This document shows, in pieces, positions 1 through 9,967 of a DNA stretch of 64,000 nt. Position 1 is the first letter of the stretch, and every line of letters begins with the position of its first letter. Source of the DNA: Rhodocyclales bacterium (GTDB lineage Bacteria > Pseudomonadota > Gammaproteobacteria > Burkholderiales > Rhodocyclaceae). The notes beneath the pieces are model-generated. The model had not been told where the DNA came from. It saw nothing but the letters and a program-made list of their open reading frames with translations, and did not search any database. The stretch covers positions 372,001 through 436,000 of the forward strand of contig JACRPA010000006.1 of NCBI GenBank assembly GCA_016214145.1, read 5' to 3'. The translations under genes and the position numbers were made by a program.

Positions 1-1509
1 CGTGCCGCGAAAATGTTCCAGTACCATGCCAAAGCCCTCGCCCGCCAGACCGCCCTCGGTGACGGCCGTAATCAGGGCATCCAGCGCTTCGGTCTCGGCA
101 TGCCCGTCGGGAACCAGGTCTGACGACAGGCGCGCGGCCAGGCCGGGTTGTTGAACGATCAGGCGCAGAAGTTTGCGCGCAATGGGCGAGGGGGCGCCGC
201 GCGGCGAGCGTGCCGGAGCCTTGCGTACGACTGCCGGCAGGCCGCAGAGGGACTCGATCTCGGCCTGCGAGAAGCCGCTGGCCTGCGCCAGCAGCTTGAC
301 GAGCTGCAGGCGCAGCAGCGGCGCCTGCAGCCTGCCGAGCAGCGGTTTGGCGGCATGCACCAGTTGCGAGCGGCCCTCGGCGGTGGCGAGATCCTTGCCG
401 GCCTTCAGTTCCTGCATGAGAAAGTCCGTCAGCGGCATGGCCTGCCGCGCCAGCTTGCGGAAGGCATCCGCGCCATGGGCGCGGACATAGCTGTCCGGAT
501 CGTCCTCCGGCGGCAGGAAGAGGAAGGCGACGGTCTTGTCGTCGGCCACCTGCTCCAGGCTGGCTTCCAGCGCCCTGGCCGCAGCCTTGCGGCCGGCATT
601 GTCGCCGTCGAAGCAGAAGATGACGCGATCGGCCTGGCGCAGCAGCTTGTGCACATGGGTCGGCGTGGTGGCGGTGCCCAGCGTCGCCACGGCATTGCCG
701 ACGCCGTGCTGGGCGAGGGCGACGACGTCCATGTAGCCCTCGACGACGATGACGCAGTCCTCATCGCGGATGGCGACACGCGCCTGCAGCAAGCCGTAGA
801 GTTCCCGGCCCTTCTCGAACAGCGGCGTTTCGGGGGAATTCAAATACTTCGGCTCGCCCTGGCCGATGACGCGGCCGCCGAAGCCGATGACGTTGCCGCG
901 GGCATCGAGGATGGGAAACATGATGCGGTCGCGGAAACGGTCGTAGCGCTTGCCGCTATCGCCCTCGATGACCAGGCCGCAGTCGACCAGCGCCTTGTTC
1001 GGGTAGTCGGGGAAGACGGCGGCCAGGCTCTGCCAGCCCTCCGGCGCGTAACCCAGGCCGAAGCGGGCGGCAATCTCGCCGGTGAGGCCGCGCCCCTTCA
1101 GGTAGTCGATGGCCTTCGGGCTGGTCTTGAGCTGTTCCTTGTAGTACTTCGCTGCGCAGGCCATGAACTCGGTGAGCGGGGCGGCCTCGATGGCCTTCTG
1201 CCGTCGTTCGTCCGGGCGCTGTTGCGGCACCTGCAGGCCGATCTGTCCGGCCAGATCCTCCACGGCCTCGATGAAGCCGAGGCCGGAATATTCCATGACG
1301 AAGCCGATGGCGCTGCCGTGCGCCCCGCAGCCGAAGCAGTGGTAGAACTGCTTCGATGGGCTGACGGAAAATGAAGGCGTCTTCTCGCTGTGGAAGGGGC
1401 AGCAGGCGACATAGTTCGCGCCTGCCTTTTTCAGGGGCAGGTAGCGCTCGATGACGTCGACGATGTCGATGCGCGCGAGGAGTTCCTGGATGAAGGATTC
1501 TGGAATCAC
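1..1509 (-). CDS. dnaG: DNA primase DnaG (3' end beyond window)
   Basis: Synthesises RNA primers for replication in the cytoplasm. 503 codons are present and the C-terminal DnaB-interacting part runs off the window edge; the family is about 580-600 aa. Visible: N-terminal CHC2-type zinc finger (CPFH followed by CFGC, about residues 40-65), then the Toprim core with the EGYMD and FDGD acidic motifs. The start is a GTG giving MIPESFIQELL, which matches the usual betaproteobacterial N-terminus; an in-frame TTG two codons upstream is the only alternative. Last gene of rpsU-yqeY-dnaG, the macromolecular synthesis operon. Confidence 0.97.
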   Translation of the reverse strand, partial: MIPESFIQELLARIDIVDVIERYLPLKKAGANYVACCPFHSEKTPSFSVSPSKQFYHCFGCGAHGSAIGFVMEYSGLGFIEAVEDLAGQIGLQVPQQRPDERRQKAIEAAPLTEFMACAAKYYKEQLKTSPKAIDYLKGRGLTGEIAARFGLGYAPEGWQSLAAVFPDYPNKALVDCGLVIEGDSGKRYDRFRDRIMFPILDARGNVIGFGGRVIGQGEPKYLNSPETPLFEKGRELYGLLQARVAIRDEDCVIVVEGYMDVVALAQHGVGNAVATLGTATTPTHVHKLLRQADRVIFCFDGDNAGRKAAARALEASLEQVADDKTVAFLFLPPEDDPDSYVRAHGADAFRKLARQAMPLTDFLMQELKAGKDLATAEGRSQLVHAAKPLLGRLQAPLLRLQLVKLLAQASGFSQAEIESLCGLPAVVRKAPARSPRGAPSPIARKLLRLIVQQPGLAARLSSDLVPDGHAETEALDALITAVTEGGLAGEGFGMVLEHFRGT

Positions 1510-1525
1510 GCTCAATTCATATGAG

Positions 1526-1550
1526 GGGGCTGGCGTAGGCGACCAGCCCC
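1526..1550 (-). other. GC-rich stem-loop in the yqeY-dnaG spacer
   Basis: Perfect 8-bp arms (GGGGCTGG / CCAGCCCC) around a 9-nt loop, lying between the yqeY stop and the dnaG start. There is no T-run after it on the minus strand, so it is not a simple intrinsic terminator. In E. coli the rpsU-dnaG spacer carries a partial terminator that lowers dnaG expression; a comparable attenuating role here is inference. Confidence 0.35.
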
Positions 1551-1605
1551 TCGGCCTTCAACCCATTATAGGAAAGGCCGCCGGATTTGCCGGCGGGATT
1601 GCCGC

Positions 1606-2052
1606 TTATTTGATCAGGGCGGCCTTGACCAGGCTGGATACCTGGCTCATGTCGGCGCGGCCGGCGAGTTTCGGCTTGAGGACTGCCATGACCTTGCCCA
1701 TGTCCTGCATGCCCGCCGCCCCGCTGGCGGAGACGGCTTCGGCCACGGCGGCCTGGATTTCCGCCTCGGAGAGCGCCTGTGGCATGTAGCCGGTGAGGAC
1801 GCCGACCTCGAATTTCTCGGCGTCGGCCAGATCCTGGCGGCCGGCCGCCTCGTACTGGCTGATGGAATCGCGGCGCTGCTTGAGCATCTTGTCGATGACA
1901 GCCAGCACGCCGGCGTCGTCGAGTTCGACACGGTCATCGACCTCGCGCTGCTTGATGGCGGCCAGCAGCAGGCGGATGGCGCCAAGACGCGCCGTTTCCC
2001 TGGCCTTCATGGCCGTTTTCATGTCTTCGCTGACTTGGGTTTTCAGACCCAT
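1606..2052 (-). CDS. YqeY/GatB-related small protein
   Basis: 148-aa protein of the YqeY family, which shares a domain with the C-terminus of GatB amidotransferase subunits and may interact with tRNA; its exact role is not settled. The family runs from KTQVSEDMKTAM to a lysine-rich C-terminus with no membrane segment. I chose ATG 2052 (MGLKTQ) over a longer reading because a purine-rich GGGGGAAG ribosome site sits just upstream and family members start here. Located between rpsU and dnaG on the same strand, the standard position for this gene. Confidence 0.93.
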   Translation of the reverse strand: MGLKTQVSEDMKTAMKARETARLGAIRLLLAAIKQREVDDRVELDDAGVLAVIDKMLKQRRDSISQYEAAGRQDLADAEKFEVGVLTGYMPQALSEAEIQAAVAEAVSASGAAGMQDMGKVMAVLKPKLAGRADMSQVSSLVKAALIK

Positions 2053-2076
2053 GGCTTCCCCCCCGACAAAAGCGAA

Positions 2077-2141
2077 AGCCACGGATTACACGGATAGGCG
2101 CGGAGAAGGGGAATCCGCGTGCATTCGTGTGATCCGTGGCT
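2077..2141. repeat. Intergenic palindrome, CCACGGAT type
   Basis: AGCCACGGAT at 2077 pairs with ATCCGTGGCT at 2132-2141, and the inner CACGGAT / ATCCGCGTG parts extend the symmetry. It fills the rpsU-yqeY spacer. This looks like a dispersed extragenic palindrome; the same word is common between genes in many proteobacteria. No other copy was seen in this window. Confidence 0.55.
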
Positions 2142-2171
2142 GCGTGATACGGCAGTCCGGACGGACTGCGC

Positions 2172-2384
2172 TCAGTACATCTTCGGCGGCAGCATCTGGC
2201 TGCGGATGCGCTTGTGATGGCGCTTCACCGCAGCGGAGAGCTTGCGCTTGCGCTCGGCCGTGGGTTTCTCGTAGAACTCGCGCGAACGCAGTTCGGTCAG
2301 AAGACCGGTTTTCTCGATGGCGCGCTTGAAGCGGCGGATGGCCACTTCGAACGGCTCGTTTTCCTTGACGCGGATGCCAGGCAT
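2172..2384 (-). CDS. rpsU: 30S ribosomal protein S21
   Basis: 70-aa basic protein of the small ribosomal subunit that helps 16S rRNA base-pair with mRNA during initiation. It begins [15 protein letters not shown] and ends in a long Arg/Lys-rich helix, the normal family size and pattern. First gene of the rpsU-yqeY-dnaG operon and divergent from tsaD, the conserved arrangement. Its promoter at 2418-2446 is clear. Confidence 0.98.
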   Translation of the reverse strand: MPGIRVKENEPFEVAIRRFKRAIEKTGLLTELRSREFYEKPTAERKRKLSAAVKRHHKRIRSQMLPPKMY

Positions 2385-2417
2385 GCGGATAGACCCTGCT
2401 AACTGGGAAAGCCGTGC

Positions 2418-2446
2418 ATTATAGCCGCATTTCCGGGAATGTCCAA
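2418..2446 (-). promoter_or_regulatory. Sigma70 promoter of rpsU-yqeY-dnaG
   Basis: On the minus strand TTGGAC (-35) and a perfect TATAAT (-10) are separated by 17 bp. Transcription would start near 2411, about 27 nt before the rpsU ATG at 2384. One of the best promoter matches in the window, in the expected place for this operon. Confidence 0.8.
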
Positions 2447-2450
2447 CAGG

Positions 2451-2456
2451 TAGAAT
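2451..2456 (+). promoter_or_regulatory. -10 element placing the tsaD start at +1
   Basis: TAGAAT lies exactly 6 nt before the tsaD ATG, so the predicted transcription start is the A of the start codon. No Shine-Dalgarno sequence is visible upstream and the -35 region is poor. A leaderless tsaD mRNA is possible but unproven. Confidence 0.35.
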
Positions 2457-2462
2457 GCGGCC

Positions 2463-3473
2463 ATGCTCGTACTCGGCATCGAATCCTCCTGCGACGAAAC
2501 CGGCCTGGCCCTCTACGATACGGGGCGCGGCCTGCTGGCGCATGCCGTGCATTCCCAGGTGGCTCTGCACGAGGTCTACGGCGGCGTCGTGCCGGAACTG
2601 GCTTCGCGCGACCATATCCGTCGTGTGGTGCCTCTTCTGCGCAAGGTGCTGACCGAAGCCGGCACCGGCCTGCAGGAGATCGGGGCCATCGCCTATACCG
2701 CCGGGCCGGGCTTGGCCGGTGCGCTGCTTGTCGGGGCCGGCTTCGCCGAGTCGCTGGCCCTGGCGTTGAAGGTGCCTGCGCTGCCGGTGCACCATCTTGA
2801 GGGCCACCTCCTGTCGCCCCTCCTGTCGGCCGATCCGCCGCGATTCCCTTTCGTCGCCCTCCTCGTATCGGGCGGCCACACCCAATTGATGCGCGTCTCC
2901 GGCGTCGGGCAATACGAGTTGCTGGGCGAGACGCTGGACGATGCGGCCGGGGAGGCTTTCGACAAAACGGCCAAGCTGCTCGGTCTGGGCTATCCCGGCG
3001 GACCGCAACTGGCGCAACTTGCGGAAACCGGGCGGCCGGCGCGATATGCCCTACCGCGGCCGATGCTGCACAGCGGGGACCTGAGCTTCAGCTTTTCCGG
3101 CCTGAAAACCGCGGTTCTGACGCAGGTGCGCAGGCAGGAGATGACAGATGCGGAAAAAGTCGACCTGTGCGCTGAATTCCAGGCGGCGATCGTCGAGGTG
3201 CTGGCGGCCAAGGCACTGGTCGCGCTGAAGGCGACGAGGCTGACGCAATTGGTCGTCGCCGGCGGCGTTGGGGCCAACCGGGCGTTGCGTGCCGCGCTGG
3301 ATGTCGGCACGCAGGCAGCAGGCGCCCGGGTGTTCTATCCCGAGCTGGAGTTGTGTACGGACAATGGCGCGATGATCGCCTTCGCCGGTGCGCAGAGACT
3401 GACTTTCGGATCTGTCGTAAAACAAGCTGGTAGCTTCGGCGTCAGGCCGCGCTGGGCGCTGGAGGAGGTGTGA
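2463..3473 (+). CDS. tsaD: tRNA N6-adenosine threonylcarbamoyltransferase TsaD
   Basis: Transfers the threonylcarbamoyl group to A37 of ANN-decoding tRNAs (t6A), in complex with TsaB and TsaE. 336 aa, normal length. Diagnostic motifs: [10 protein letters not shown] at the N-terminus, the metal-binding HLEGHLLSP histidines near residues 115-119, and the ASKHA nucleotide-binding segments SGGHTQL and [10 protein letters not shown]. Divergent from rpsU. The C-terminal coding sequence contains a two-mismatch copy of the 25-bp repeat described in the findings (3383-3407). The next gene starts one base after the TGA. Confidence 0.98.
   Translation: MLVLGIESSCDETGLALYDTGRGLLAHAVHSQVALHEVYGGVVPELASRDHIRRVVPLLRKVLTEAGTGLQEIGAIAYTAGPGLAGALLVGAGFAESLALALKVPALPVHHLEGHLLSPLLSADPPRFPFVALLVSGGHTQLMRVSGVGQYELLGETLDDAAGEAFDKTAKLLGLGYPGGPQLAQLAETGRPARYALPRPMLHSGDLSFSFSGLKTAVLTQVRRQEMTDAEKVDLCAEFQAAIVEVLAAKALVALKATRLTQLVVAGGVGANRALRAALDVGTQAAGARVFYPELELCTDNGAMIAFAGAQRLTFGSVVKQAGSFGVRPRWALEEV
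3383..3407 (+). repeat. 25-bp element, copy 1 (two mismatches)
   Basis: CGCCGG-N8-GACTGACTTTC inside tsaD, against the consensus CGCCGT-N8-GACTGACTTTT. The spacing is exactly conserved. It is read as AGAQRLTFG in the protein. Confidence 0.6.
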
Positions 3474-3474
3474 G

Positions 3475-4239
3475 ATGGATGTGCCGATGAACCGTTTCAA
3501 GCGCGCCCTGTGCGAAGGCAGGCCGCAGATCGGCCTCTGGTCGGTGCTGGCGAATGCGTCGGTGACCGAGTTGCTCGGCACTTCCGGCTACGACTGGCTG
3601 CTCATCGACATGGAGCATGCCCCCAACGAGCTGCCGGACGTGCAGGCGCAGTTGCAGGCCCTGCGCGGCTCGGCGACGGCGCCCATCGTGCGCCCGCCCT
3701 GGAACGACATGGTGTGGGTGAAGCGCGTGCTCGATCTGGGTGCCCAGACGCTGCTGATCCCATTTGTGCAGACGGCGGAGGAAGCCGCTCAGGCGGTCAG
3801 CTACATGCGTTACCCGCCGGCGGGCCGCCGCGGCGTGGCGGGCGGCACGCGCGCCACGCAGTGGGGGCGCATCCGCGACTACTACAAATGTGTCGAGGCA
3901 GAACTGTGCCTGCTGGTGCAGGTGGAGTCGCGGCAGGGACTGGCAAACCTGGAGGCCATCGCCGCCACCCCCGGCGTGGACGGCGTCTTCATCGGACCGG
4001 CGGACCTGTCCGCCGACATGGGCCATCTGGGCGATCCGCAGCATCCCGAGGTGCAGGCGGCGATCGAGGATGCCGTGCGGCGCATCCGGCTGGCGGGCAA
4101 GGGGGCGGGGATTCTCACTCGGGGCGAGGAACCGGCACGGCGCTGGCTGGAAGCCGGCTGCACCTTCGTGGCCGTCGGCGTGGATGCCATTCTGCTGGCG
4201 CAGGCCGCTGACGGTCTCGCCGCGAAACTCAGGGCGTAG
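3475..4239 (+). CDS. HpcH/HpaI family aldolase
   Basis: 254-aa class II (metal-dependent) pyruvate aldolase of the 4-hydroxy-2-oxoheptanedioate / 2-dehydro-3-deoxyglucarate aldolase group. Seen: LIDMEHAPNE (substrate and acid residues), VQVESRQGL (metal-binding Glu) and IGPADLSADMG. Substrate cannot be assigned from sequence; there are no aromatic degradation genes beside it. A strong GGAGGAGG site precedes the ATG, inside the end of tsaD, so the two are probably co-transcribed. It overlaps the convergent plsY by 11 bp. Confidence 0.9.
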   Translation: MDVPMNRFKRALCEGRPQIGLWSVLANASVTELLGTSGYDWLLIDMEHAPNELPDVQAQLQALRGSATAPIVRPPWNDMVWVKRVLDLGAQTLLIPFVQTAEEAAQAVSYMRYPPAGRRGVAGGTRATQWGRIRDYYKCVEAELCLLVQVESRQGLANLEAIAATPGVDGVFIGPADLSADMGHLGDPQHPEVQAAIEDAVRRIRLAGKGAGILTRGEEPARRWLEAGCTFVAVGVDAILLAQAADGLAAKLRA

Positions 4240-4846
4240 CGTCTTTTTTCTTTTCGCCGATTTTCGGCTCGGTGCCGGCACGGATGCGCTGCAGGTTTTC
4301 GCTGTGGCGCCAGTAGAGCAGCAGAGCGATGCAGAATACCGCGGTGAGCATGTCGCCGGAGCCCAGCAAGGCCAGGGCAATGATCGGCGCGGAGATGGCG
4401 GCGGCGATGGCGCCGAGCGAGGAATAGCGGAAAAACCATACGATTCCGCCCCACACCGCCAGGACGGAGAGGCCCAGCCACAGGCTGAAGCCGAACATCA
4501 CGCCGGCGGCAGTGGCGACGCCCTTGCCACCCTTGAAGTTGAGGAATATCGGGTGCAGGTGGCCGAAGAAGGCCGCGAAGCCGGCAATCGCCGCATCCTG
4601 CGGCTGAGCGCCGTAGGCGGGCCCGAACTGCTGTACGAGGAACACCGCCAGCCAGCCTTTCGCCGCATCGCCGAGCAGGGTGAGCACCGCCGCCAGCCTG
4701 TTGCCGCTGCGCAGCACGTTGGTGGCGCCGGGGTTGCCCGAGCCGTAGCTGCGCGGGTCGGCCAGGCCGAAGAGACGGCTCATCACAACCGCGAAGGGGA
4801 TGGAGCCCAACAGGTAGGCCAGGATGGCAAAACCGAGCGTAGTCAT
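4229..4846 (-). CDS. plsY: Glycerol-3-phosphate acyltransferase PlsY
   Basis: Inner-membrane enzyme that acylates sn-1 of glycerol-3-phosphate from acyl-phosphate, the first step of phospholipid synthesis. 205 aa with five or more hydrophobic helices. The conserved loops are visible: SGNPGATNVLR (about residues 36-46) and FKGGKGVATAAG. The C-terminus is a short basic tail ending in KKKDATP. Divergent from folB with a 44-bp spacer, a common betaproteobacterial arrangement next to tsaD. Confidence 0.97.
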   Translation of the reverse strand: MTTLGFAILAYLLGSIPFAVVMSRLFGLADPRSYGSGNPGATNVLRSGNRLAAVLTLLGDAAKGWLAVFLVQQFGPAYGAQPQDAAIAGFAAFFGHLHPIFLNFKGGKGVATAAGVMFGFSLWLGLSVLAVWGGIVWFFRYSSLGAIAAAISAPIIALALLGSGDMLTAVFCIALLLYWRHSENLQRIRAGTEPKIGEKKKDATP

Positions 4847-4890
4847 GTCATATCCCCTAAAATCAGCGGCATTCTAATCGAGATTGTTTC

Positions 4891-5244
4891 ATGGATCGCA
4901 TCTTCATCGACGAACTGCGCGTCGAGGCCTGGGTCGGCATCTATCCGCGCGAGCGGGCGGCGCGCCAGACCATCGAGATCAGCCTGGAGTTCGGCGTGCC
5001 CGACGCCGCCGCCCAGCATGACGACATCGCCGACACCATCGACTACGCCGAGGTGATCGCGCGCATCCGCAAGGAACTCGGCGAGCGCCATTTCAACCTG
5101 CTGGAGACGCTGGGTGAGTTTGTGGTGGCGCTCCTGACCGGGGACTTCGGCGCGCCCTGGGTGAAAATCTCCATCGCCAAGACCGGCGTGGCCAAGGGGG
5201 TCAAGCGGGTCGGCGTGGCGATCGAGCGGGGCAGGCTGGCGTAG
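4891..5244 (+). CDS. folB: Dihydroneopterin aldolase FolB
   Basis: Cleaves 7,8-dihydroneopterin to 6-hydroxymethyl-dihydropterin and glycolaldehyde in folate synthesis. 117 aa, normal size, beginning MDRIFIDELRVEAWVGIYPRER, with the DTIDYAEV segment and a SIAKTGVAKGVKRVGV C-terminal strand. The TAG stop lies inside the first bases of the GTAGGTCG palindrome that follows. Transcribed away from plsY. Confidence 0.95.
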   Translation: MDRIFIDELRVEAWVGIYPRERAARQTIEISLEFGVPDAAAQHDDIADTIDYAEVIARIRKELGERHFNLLETLGEFVVALLTGDFGAPWVKISIAKTGVAKGVKRVGVAIERGRLA

Positions 5245-5308
5245 GTCGACCTTCAGGCCGGCTGCCGAGGCCGATCAATCGCCGCTGTCGGGCTGAAGCC
5301 CGACCTAC
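5241..5308. repeat. GTAGGTCGG-type extragenic palindrome between folB and ybaK
   Basis: GTAGGTCGACCTTCAGGC on the left and GTCGGGCTGAAGCCCGACCTAC on the right form inward-facing arms. The TAG of the left arm is the folB stop codon, and the CTA of the right arm (TAG on the minus strand) is the stop codon of the YbaK gene. Related copies lie at 13719, 27888 and 44934. Confidence 0.8.
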
Positions 5309-5793
5309 AACATCCCGCACTCGACCTGCATGGGCGCCAGAACGCGCATGATTTCATGCGGCTGCACGCCGACGAGAAAGCCGCGCCGCCCGCCGTTGAT
5401 GTAGATCAGCGGCAGGTCGAGGATGGTCTTCTCGATATACACCCGCAGCCTCTTCTTCGTGCCGAAGGGCGAGGTGCCGCCCACCATATAGCCGGTGTGG
5501 CGCTGGGCAACCTCGGGCTTGCAGGGCGACACGCTCTTGGCCCCGATCTGCCGCGCCAGGTTCTTCGTGGACACCTTGCGGTCGCCATGCATCAGCACGA
5601 TCAATGGCTTGCCGCCCTCATCCTCCATCACCAGCGTTTTCACCACGGCGTGCTCGTCGACGTTCAGTTCTTGCGCCGAAACGCGCGTGCCGCCGTGCTC
5701 CTCGTATTCGTAGAGATGGCTGGAATGGGCGACGCGGTGTTCCCTGAGGAACTGGGTGGCGGGGGTTTCCGGGGCATGAGCTTCCTGTTTCAT
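5305..5793 (-). CDS. ybaK: YbaK/EbsC-type aminoacyl-tRNA deacylase
   Basis: 162-aa member of the YbaK family, which hydrolyses mischarged Cys-tRNA(Pro) and related species in trans. Seen: the catalytic-Lys region VVKTLVMEDEGG, the MVGGTSPFGTKKRL loop and the YINGGRRGFLVG segment near the C-terminus. I chose ATG 5793 (MKQEAHAPETPATQFL) because it gives the normal family start; the longer reading overlaps the small-RNA promoter region. Its stop codon is part of the palindrome at 5241-5308. Confidence 0.93.
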   Translation of the reverse strand: MKQEAHAPETPATQFLREHRVAHSSHLYEYEEHGGTRVSAQELNVDEHAVVKTLVMEDEGGKPLIVLMHGDRKVSTKNLARQIGAKSVSPCKPEVAQRHTGYMVGGTSPFGTKKRLRVYIEKTILDLPLIYINGGRRGFLVGVQPHEIMRVLAPMQVECGML

Positions 5794-5830
5794 AAGCAAA
5801 ATTTTACCTGCGGCAGCGAAAAAATTCAGC

Positions 5831-5859
5831 TTGAACATCCCTCGTCGAGGGGCTATAAA
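5831..5859 (+). promoter_or_regulatory. Sigma70 promoter of the candidate small RNA
   Basis: TTGAAC (5831-5836) and TATAAA (5854-5859) are separated by 17 bp. The predicted start is near G5866. No open reading frame with a ribosome site follows before the terminator, so the promoter appears to serve a non-coding transcript. Confidence 0.65.
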
Positions 5860-5865
5860 CAAAGT

Positions 5866-6020
5866 GTTCCCTTCACTTGGAGAACGAGCCGGAAGAAGCA
5901 GGACGTATTGTGTTTCACCGGAGTACCGAACGGGATCGCCGATCCCGCCCCGCGCCCGATAAAAGGCGCCGCGTCAAGGTTGACGCACGAGAGCCCCGCG
6001 ATTGCGGGGCTTCTCATTTT
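5866..6020 (+). ncRNA. Candidate structured small RNA, about 155 nt
   Basis: Lies between the divergent ybaK gene and the 3' end of xerD. Below its own promoter there are four stem-loops in series: GTTCC/GGAGAAC (5866-5885), CGGGATC/GATCCCG (5931-5947, perfect 7 bp), GCGTCA/TGACGC (5971-5986, perfect 6 bp), and a terminator hairpin at 5992-6011 followed by TCTCATTTT. GGA triplets occur in the single-stranded stretches. I do not recognise it as 6S, 4.5S SRP, tmRNA or RNase P RNA. Family unknown. Confidence 0.6.
5992..6020 (+). terminator. Intrinsic terminator of the small RNA
   Basis: AGCCCCGC - GATT - GCGGGGCT, a perfect 8-bp stem, followed by a T-rich tail ending TTTT. It lies just before the 3' end of xerD, which is on the other strand, so it most simply ends the plus-strand transcript. 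Confidence 0.75.
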
Positions 6021-6030
6021 GGAGGATTGC

Positions 6031-6927
6031 TCAGCCGCGCGGGTGGTGCTGGGCGTGGAGTTGCTTGAGCCGTTCGCGGGCGACGTGAGTGTAGACCTGC
6101 GTCGTCGAGATGTCGGCGTGGCCGAGCAACAGCTGCACGACGCGCAGGTCGGCGCCGTGGTTGATCAGATGGGTGGCGAAGGCGTGGCGCAGCGTGTGCG
6201 GCGAGATGCGCACCGGATCGATGCCCGCCAGCGCGGCATGGCGCTTGACCAGGTGCCAGAACATCTGGCGCGACAGCCCCGCCGCGCGCCGCGTGACGAA
6301 GACCGCGTCGCAGTTGCGGCCGGCAAGCAATTGCGGCCGCGCCTCCTTCAGGTAGCGCTCGATCCAGCCCAGTGCCTCCTGCCCGAGGGGCACCAGGCGC
6401 TCCTTCGCGCCCTTGCCGAAAACACGCACCACGCCTTCGTTGAGGCCAACCTCGAAGAGTTTCAGCGCGACCAGTTCCGAGACGCGCAGGCCGGTGGCGT
6501 AGAGCACTTCCAGCATGGCGCGGTCGCGCAGGCCGAGCGGGGTATCGACGTCAGGGGCGGCCAGCAGAGCCTCGACCTGGGCTTCGGATAGCGTCCTGGG
6601 GAAGCGCTCGGGGCGCGGCGGCGGGTCGATGTTGAGCGTCGGATCGGCCTTGATGGCGCCGATCGCCAGCAAGTGCTGGTAGAAGCGGCGCAGCGAAGCG
6701 ATCAGGCGGCGCTGGCTGGTCGATTTGGCGTGCTGACTGAAATCGCGCAGATAGCCATGGATGTCGGCCGGCTCGACCTGGTCCAGCGTCTTGCCCCTCG
6801 CGTCGAGCCAGGCGGAGAACTGCTTGAGATCGGCGCGGTAGCTGGCCAGGGTGTTCTTCGACAGGCCGGCTTCCAGCCAGAGCGTGTCGGCGAAGGCGTC
6901 GAGCAGTTGAGAATCAGCCTCGTTCAT
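6031..6927 (-). CDS. xerD: Tyrosine recombinase XerD
   Basis: Resolves chromosome dimers at dif together with XerC and FtsK. 298 aa, the exact family length from ATG 6927 (MNEADSQLL). Catalytic residues: Arg in ATGLRVSEL, Lys in GKGAKERLVP, the HTLRHAFATHL box, His in LGHADIST and Tyr in QVYTHV. The N-terminal SAM-like DNA-binding domain is intact. The start overlaps the end of ogt by 14 bp, so translation is probably coupled. Confidence 0.97.
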   Translation of the reverse strand: MNEADSQLLDAFADTLWLEAGLSKNTLASYRADLKQFSAWLDARGKTLDQVEPADIHGYLRDFSQHAKSTSQRRLIASLRRFYQHLLAIGAIKADPTLNIDPPPRPERFPRTLSEAQVEALLAAPDVDTPLGLRDRAMLEVLYATGLRVSELVALKLFEVGLNEGVVRVFGKGAKERLVPLGQEALGWIERYLKEARPQLLAGRNCDAVFVTRRAAGLSRQMFWHLVKRHAALAGIDPVRISPHTLRHAFATHLINHGADLRVVQLLLGHADISTTQVYTHVARERLKQLHAQHHPRG

Positions 6928-7384
6928 GCGCCAATAGCCAGCGCTTGGTGTCGAGCAGATAGCCGCCGCGCGCGTTGGCAAAGCCGCCCAGCCCGCCGCC
7001 GGAGGCGACGACGCGGTGGCAGGGCACCGCCACCGGGTAGGGGTTGCGGCCGCAGGCCTGGCCCACCGCCCGCGGTGCGCTTTTCAGGCGTTTGGCGATT
7101 TCGCCGTAGGTGAGCGTGCGGCCCGGCGGGATAGCGGCAATCGCCCGCCAGACATTGCGCTGGAATTCGGTGCCGGCCGCCTTCAGCGGCAGGTCGAAAC
7201 CGGACGCGGGATCGGCCAGATAGGCGGCAAGTTGCGCGCAGGCATGTTTGGCGAGCGCGTTCCTCGGCTGGCGCGCCGGCGTGCCGGGCGGCAGGAAACG
7301 GATTTCCGTGACGGCATCGTCTTCGGTGCGCACGCCGAGGGCGCCGAAGGGAGTCTTCAACACGGCATCGAATTCAGCGGACAT
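6914..7384 (-). CDS. ogt: Methylated-DNA--protein-cysteine methyltransferase
   Basis: Suicide repair enzyme that moves the methyl group from O6-methylguanine to its own cysteine. 156 aa, single-domain Ogt type without an Ada regulatory half. The active site VPCHRVV and the following GGGLGGFANARG loop are intact; RALTYGEIA-like RTLTYGEIAKRL is the DNA-recognition helix. Starts at ATG 7384, overlapping the end of the DUF1850 gene by 11 bp, and overlaps xerD at the other end. Confidence 0.95.
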   Translation of the reverse strand: MSAEFDAVLKTPFGALGVRTEDDAVTEIRFLPPGTPARQPRNALAKHACAQLAAYLADPASGFDLPLKAAGTEFQRNVWRAIAAIPPGRTLTYGEIAKRLKSAPRAVGQACGRNPYPVAVPCHRVVASGGGLGGFANARGGYLLDTKRWLLAHERG

Positions 7385-7840
7385 CGGTATGCCTCCCGCC
7401 GGGCCGCCCCGAGGGGGGCATGTCCCCCTCGGGGGGCAGCGAACGAAGTGAGCGTTGGGGGTCCATATCTCCTCCTGCGCAGGCAAACAGCTCGACCGGC
7501 TCATTTTCCGCGCTGCCGACGAGCTCCGCAAGCGGGCGGCAGCGCCGGTCGACGCACAATTCGTAGCCTGTCGTGAAGATCGAGTGGGCCAGGCGCAGCC
7601 GCGGCAGGGGATCGAGGCGCGGCACATAGCGCCAGACGCCGTTCTCCAGCACGGCGCCGGCCGGCGGCTCCATGCCGGCGCCGGTCCCGCGGATTCGCGC
7701 CTCGACCAGATGCAACTGCCCGGCTTCGAGCCGCCAGTCCTCCTCCCAGCGGATCTTCTCGATGGAATGCGTCCACGCCAGGGTGAAGGATTCGACGGCC
7801 AGCACCGCCGCCACCGCGCCGGCGGAGAGACACAGCGGCA

Positions 7841-7841
<1 letters not shown>
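7374..7841 (-). CDS. DUF1850 domain protein linked to the TRAP transporter
   Basis: 155 aa. N-terminal hydrophobic segment, then the DUF1850 core (SFTLAWTHSIEKIRWEEDW, and LRLAHSIFTTGYELC). Such proteins are regularly encoded next to TAXI-type TRAP permeases; their role is unknown. The start ATG overlaps the TGA of the permease by one base (TGATG). The last 25 or so residues are encoded by a GC-rich palindrome (7405-7438) and look like repeat-derived tail, not conserved domain. Confidence 0.88.
7405..7438. repeat. Very GC-rich palindrome upstream of ogt
   Basis: CGCCCCGAGGGGGG pairs with CCCCCTCGGGG around GCATGT, followed by GCAGCGAACGAAGTGAGCG. The word is typical of a dispersed repeat in betaproteobacterial genomes. 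It lies in the 3' coding part of the DUF1850 gene, 21 bp upstream of the ogt start, and could weaken ogt read-through. Confidence 0.55.
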
Positions 7842-9898
<2,057 letters not shown>

Positions 9899-9967
9899 TT
9901 CGCTCTCCGGTGAAACAAAAAGGCCGTGCGCGGAAACCGGCACGGCCCATATGTCAGAACACGGCCA

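Noticed and set aside
5866-6020. 6S or 4.5S SRP RNA as identity of the small RNA
   Set aside because: CCGGAAGAAGCAGG resembles the SRP tetraloop region but does not fold into the SRP hairpin; ends do not pair as in 6S RNA.
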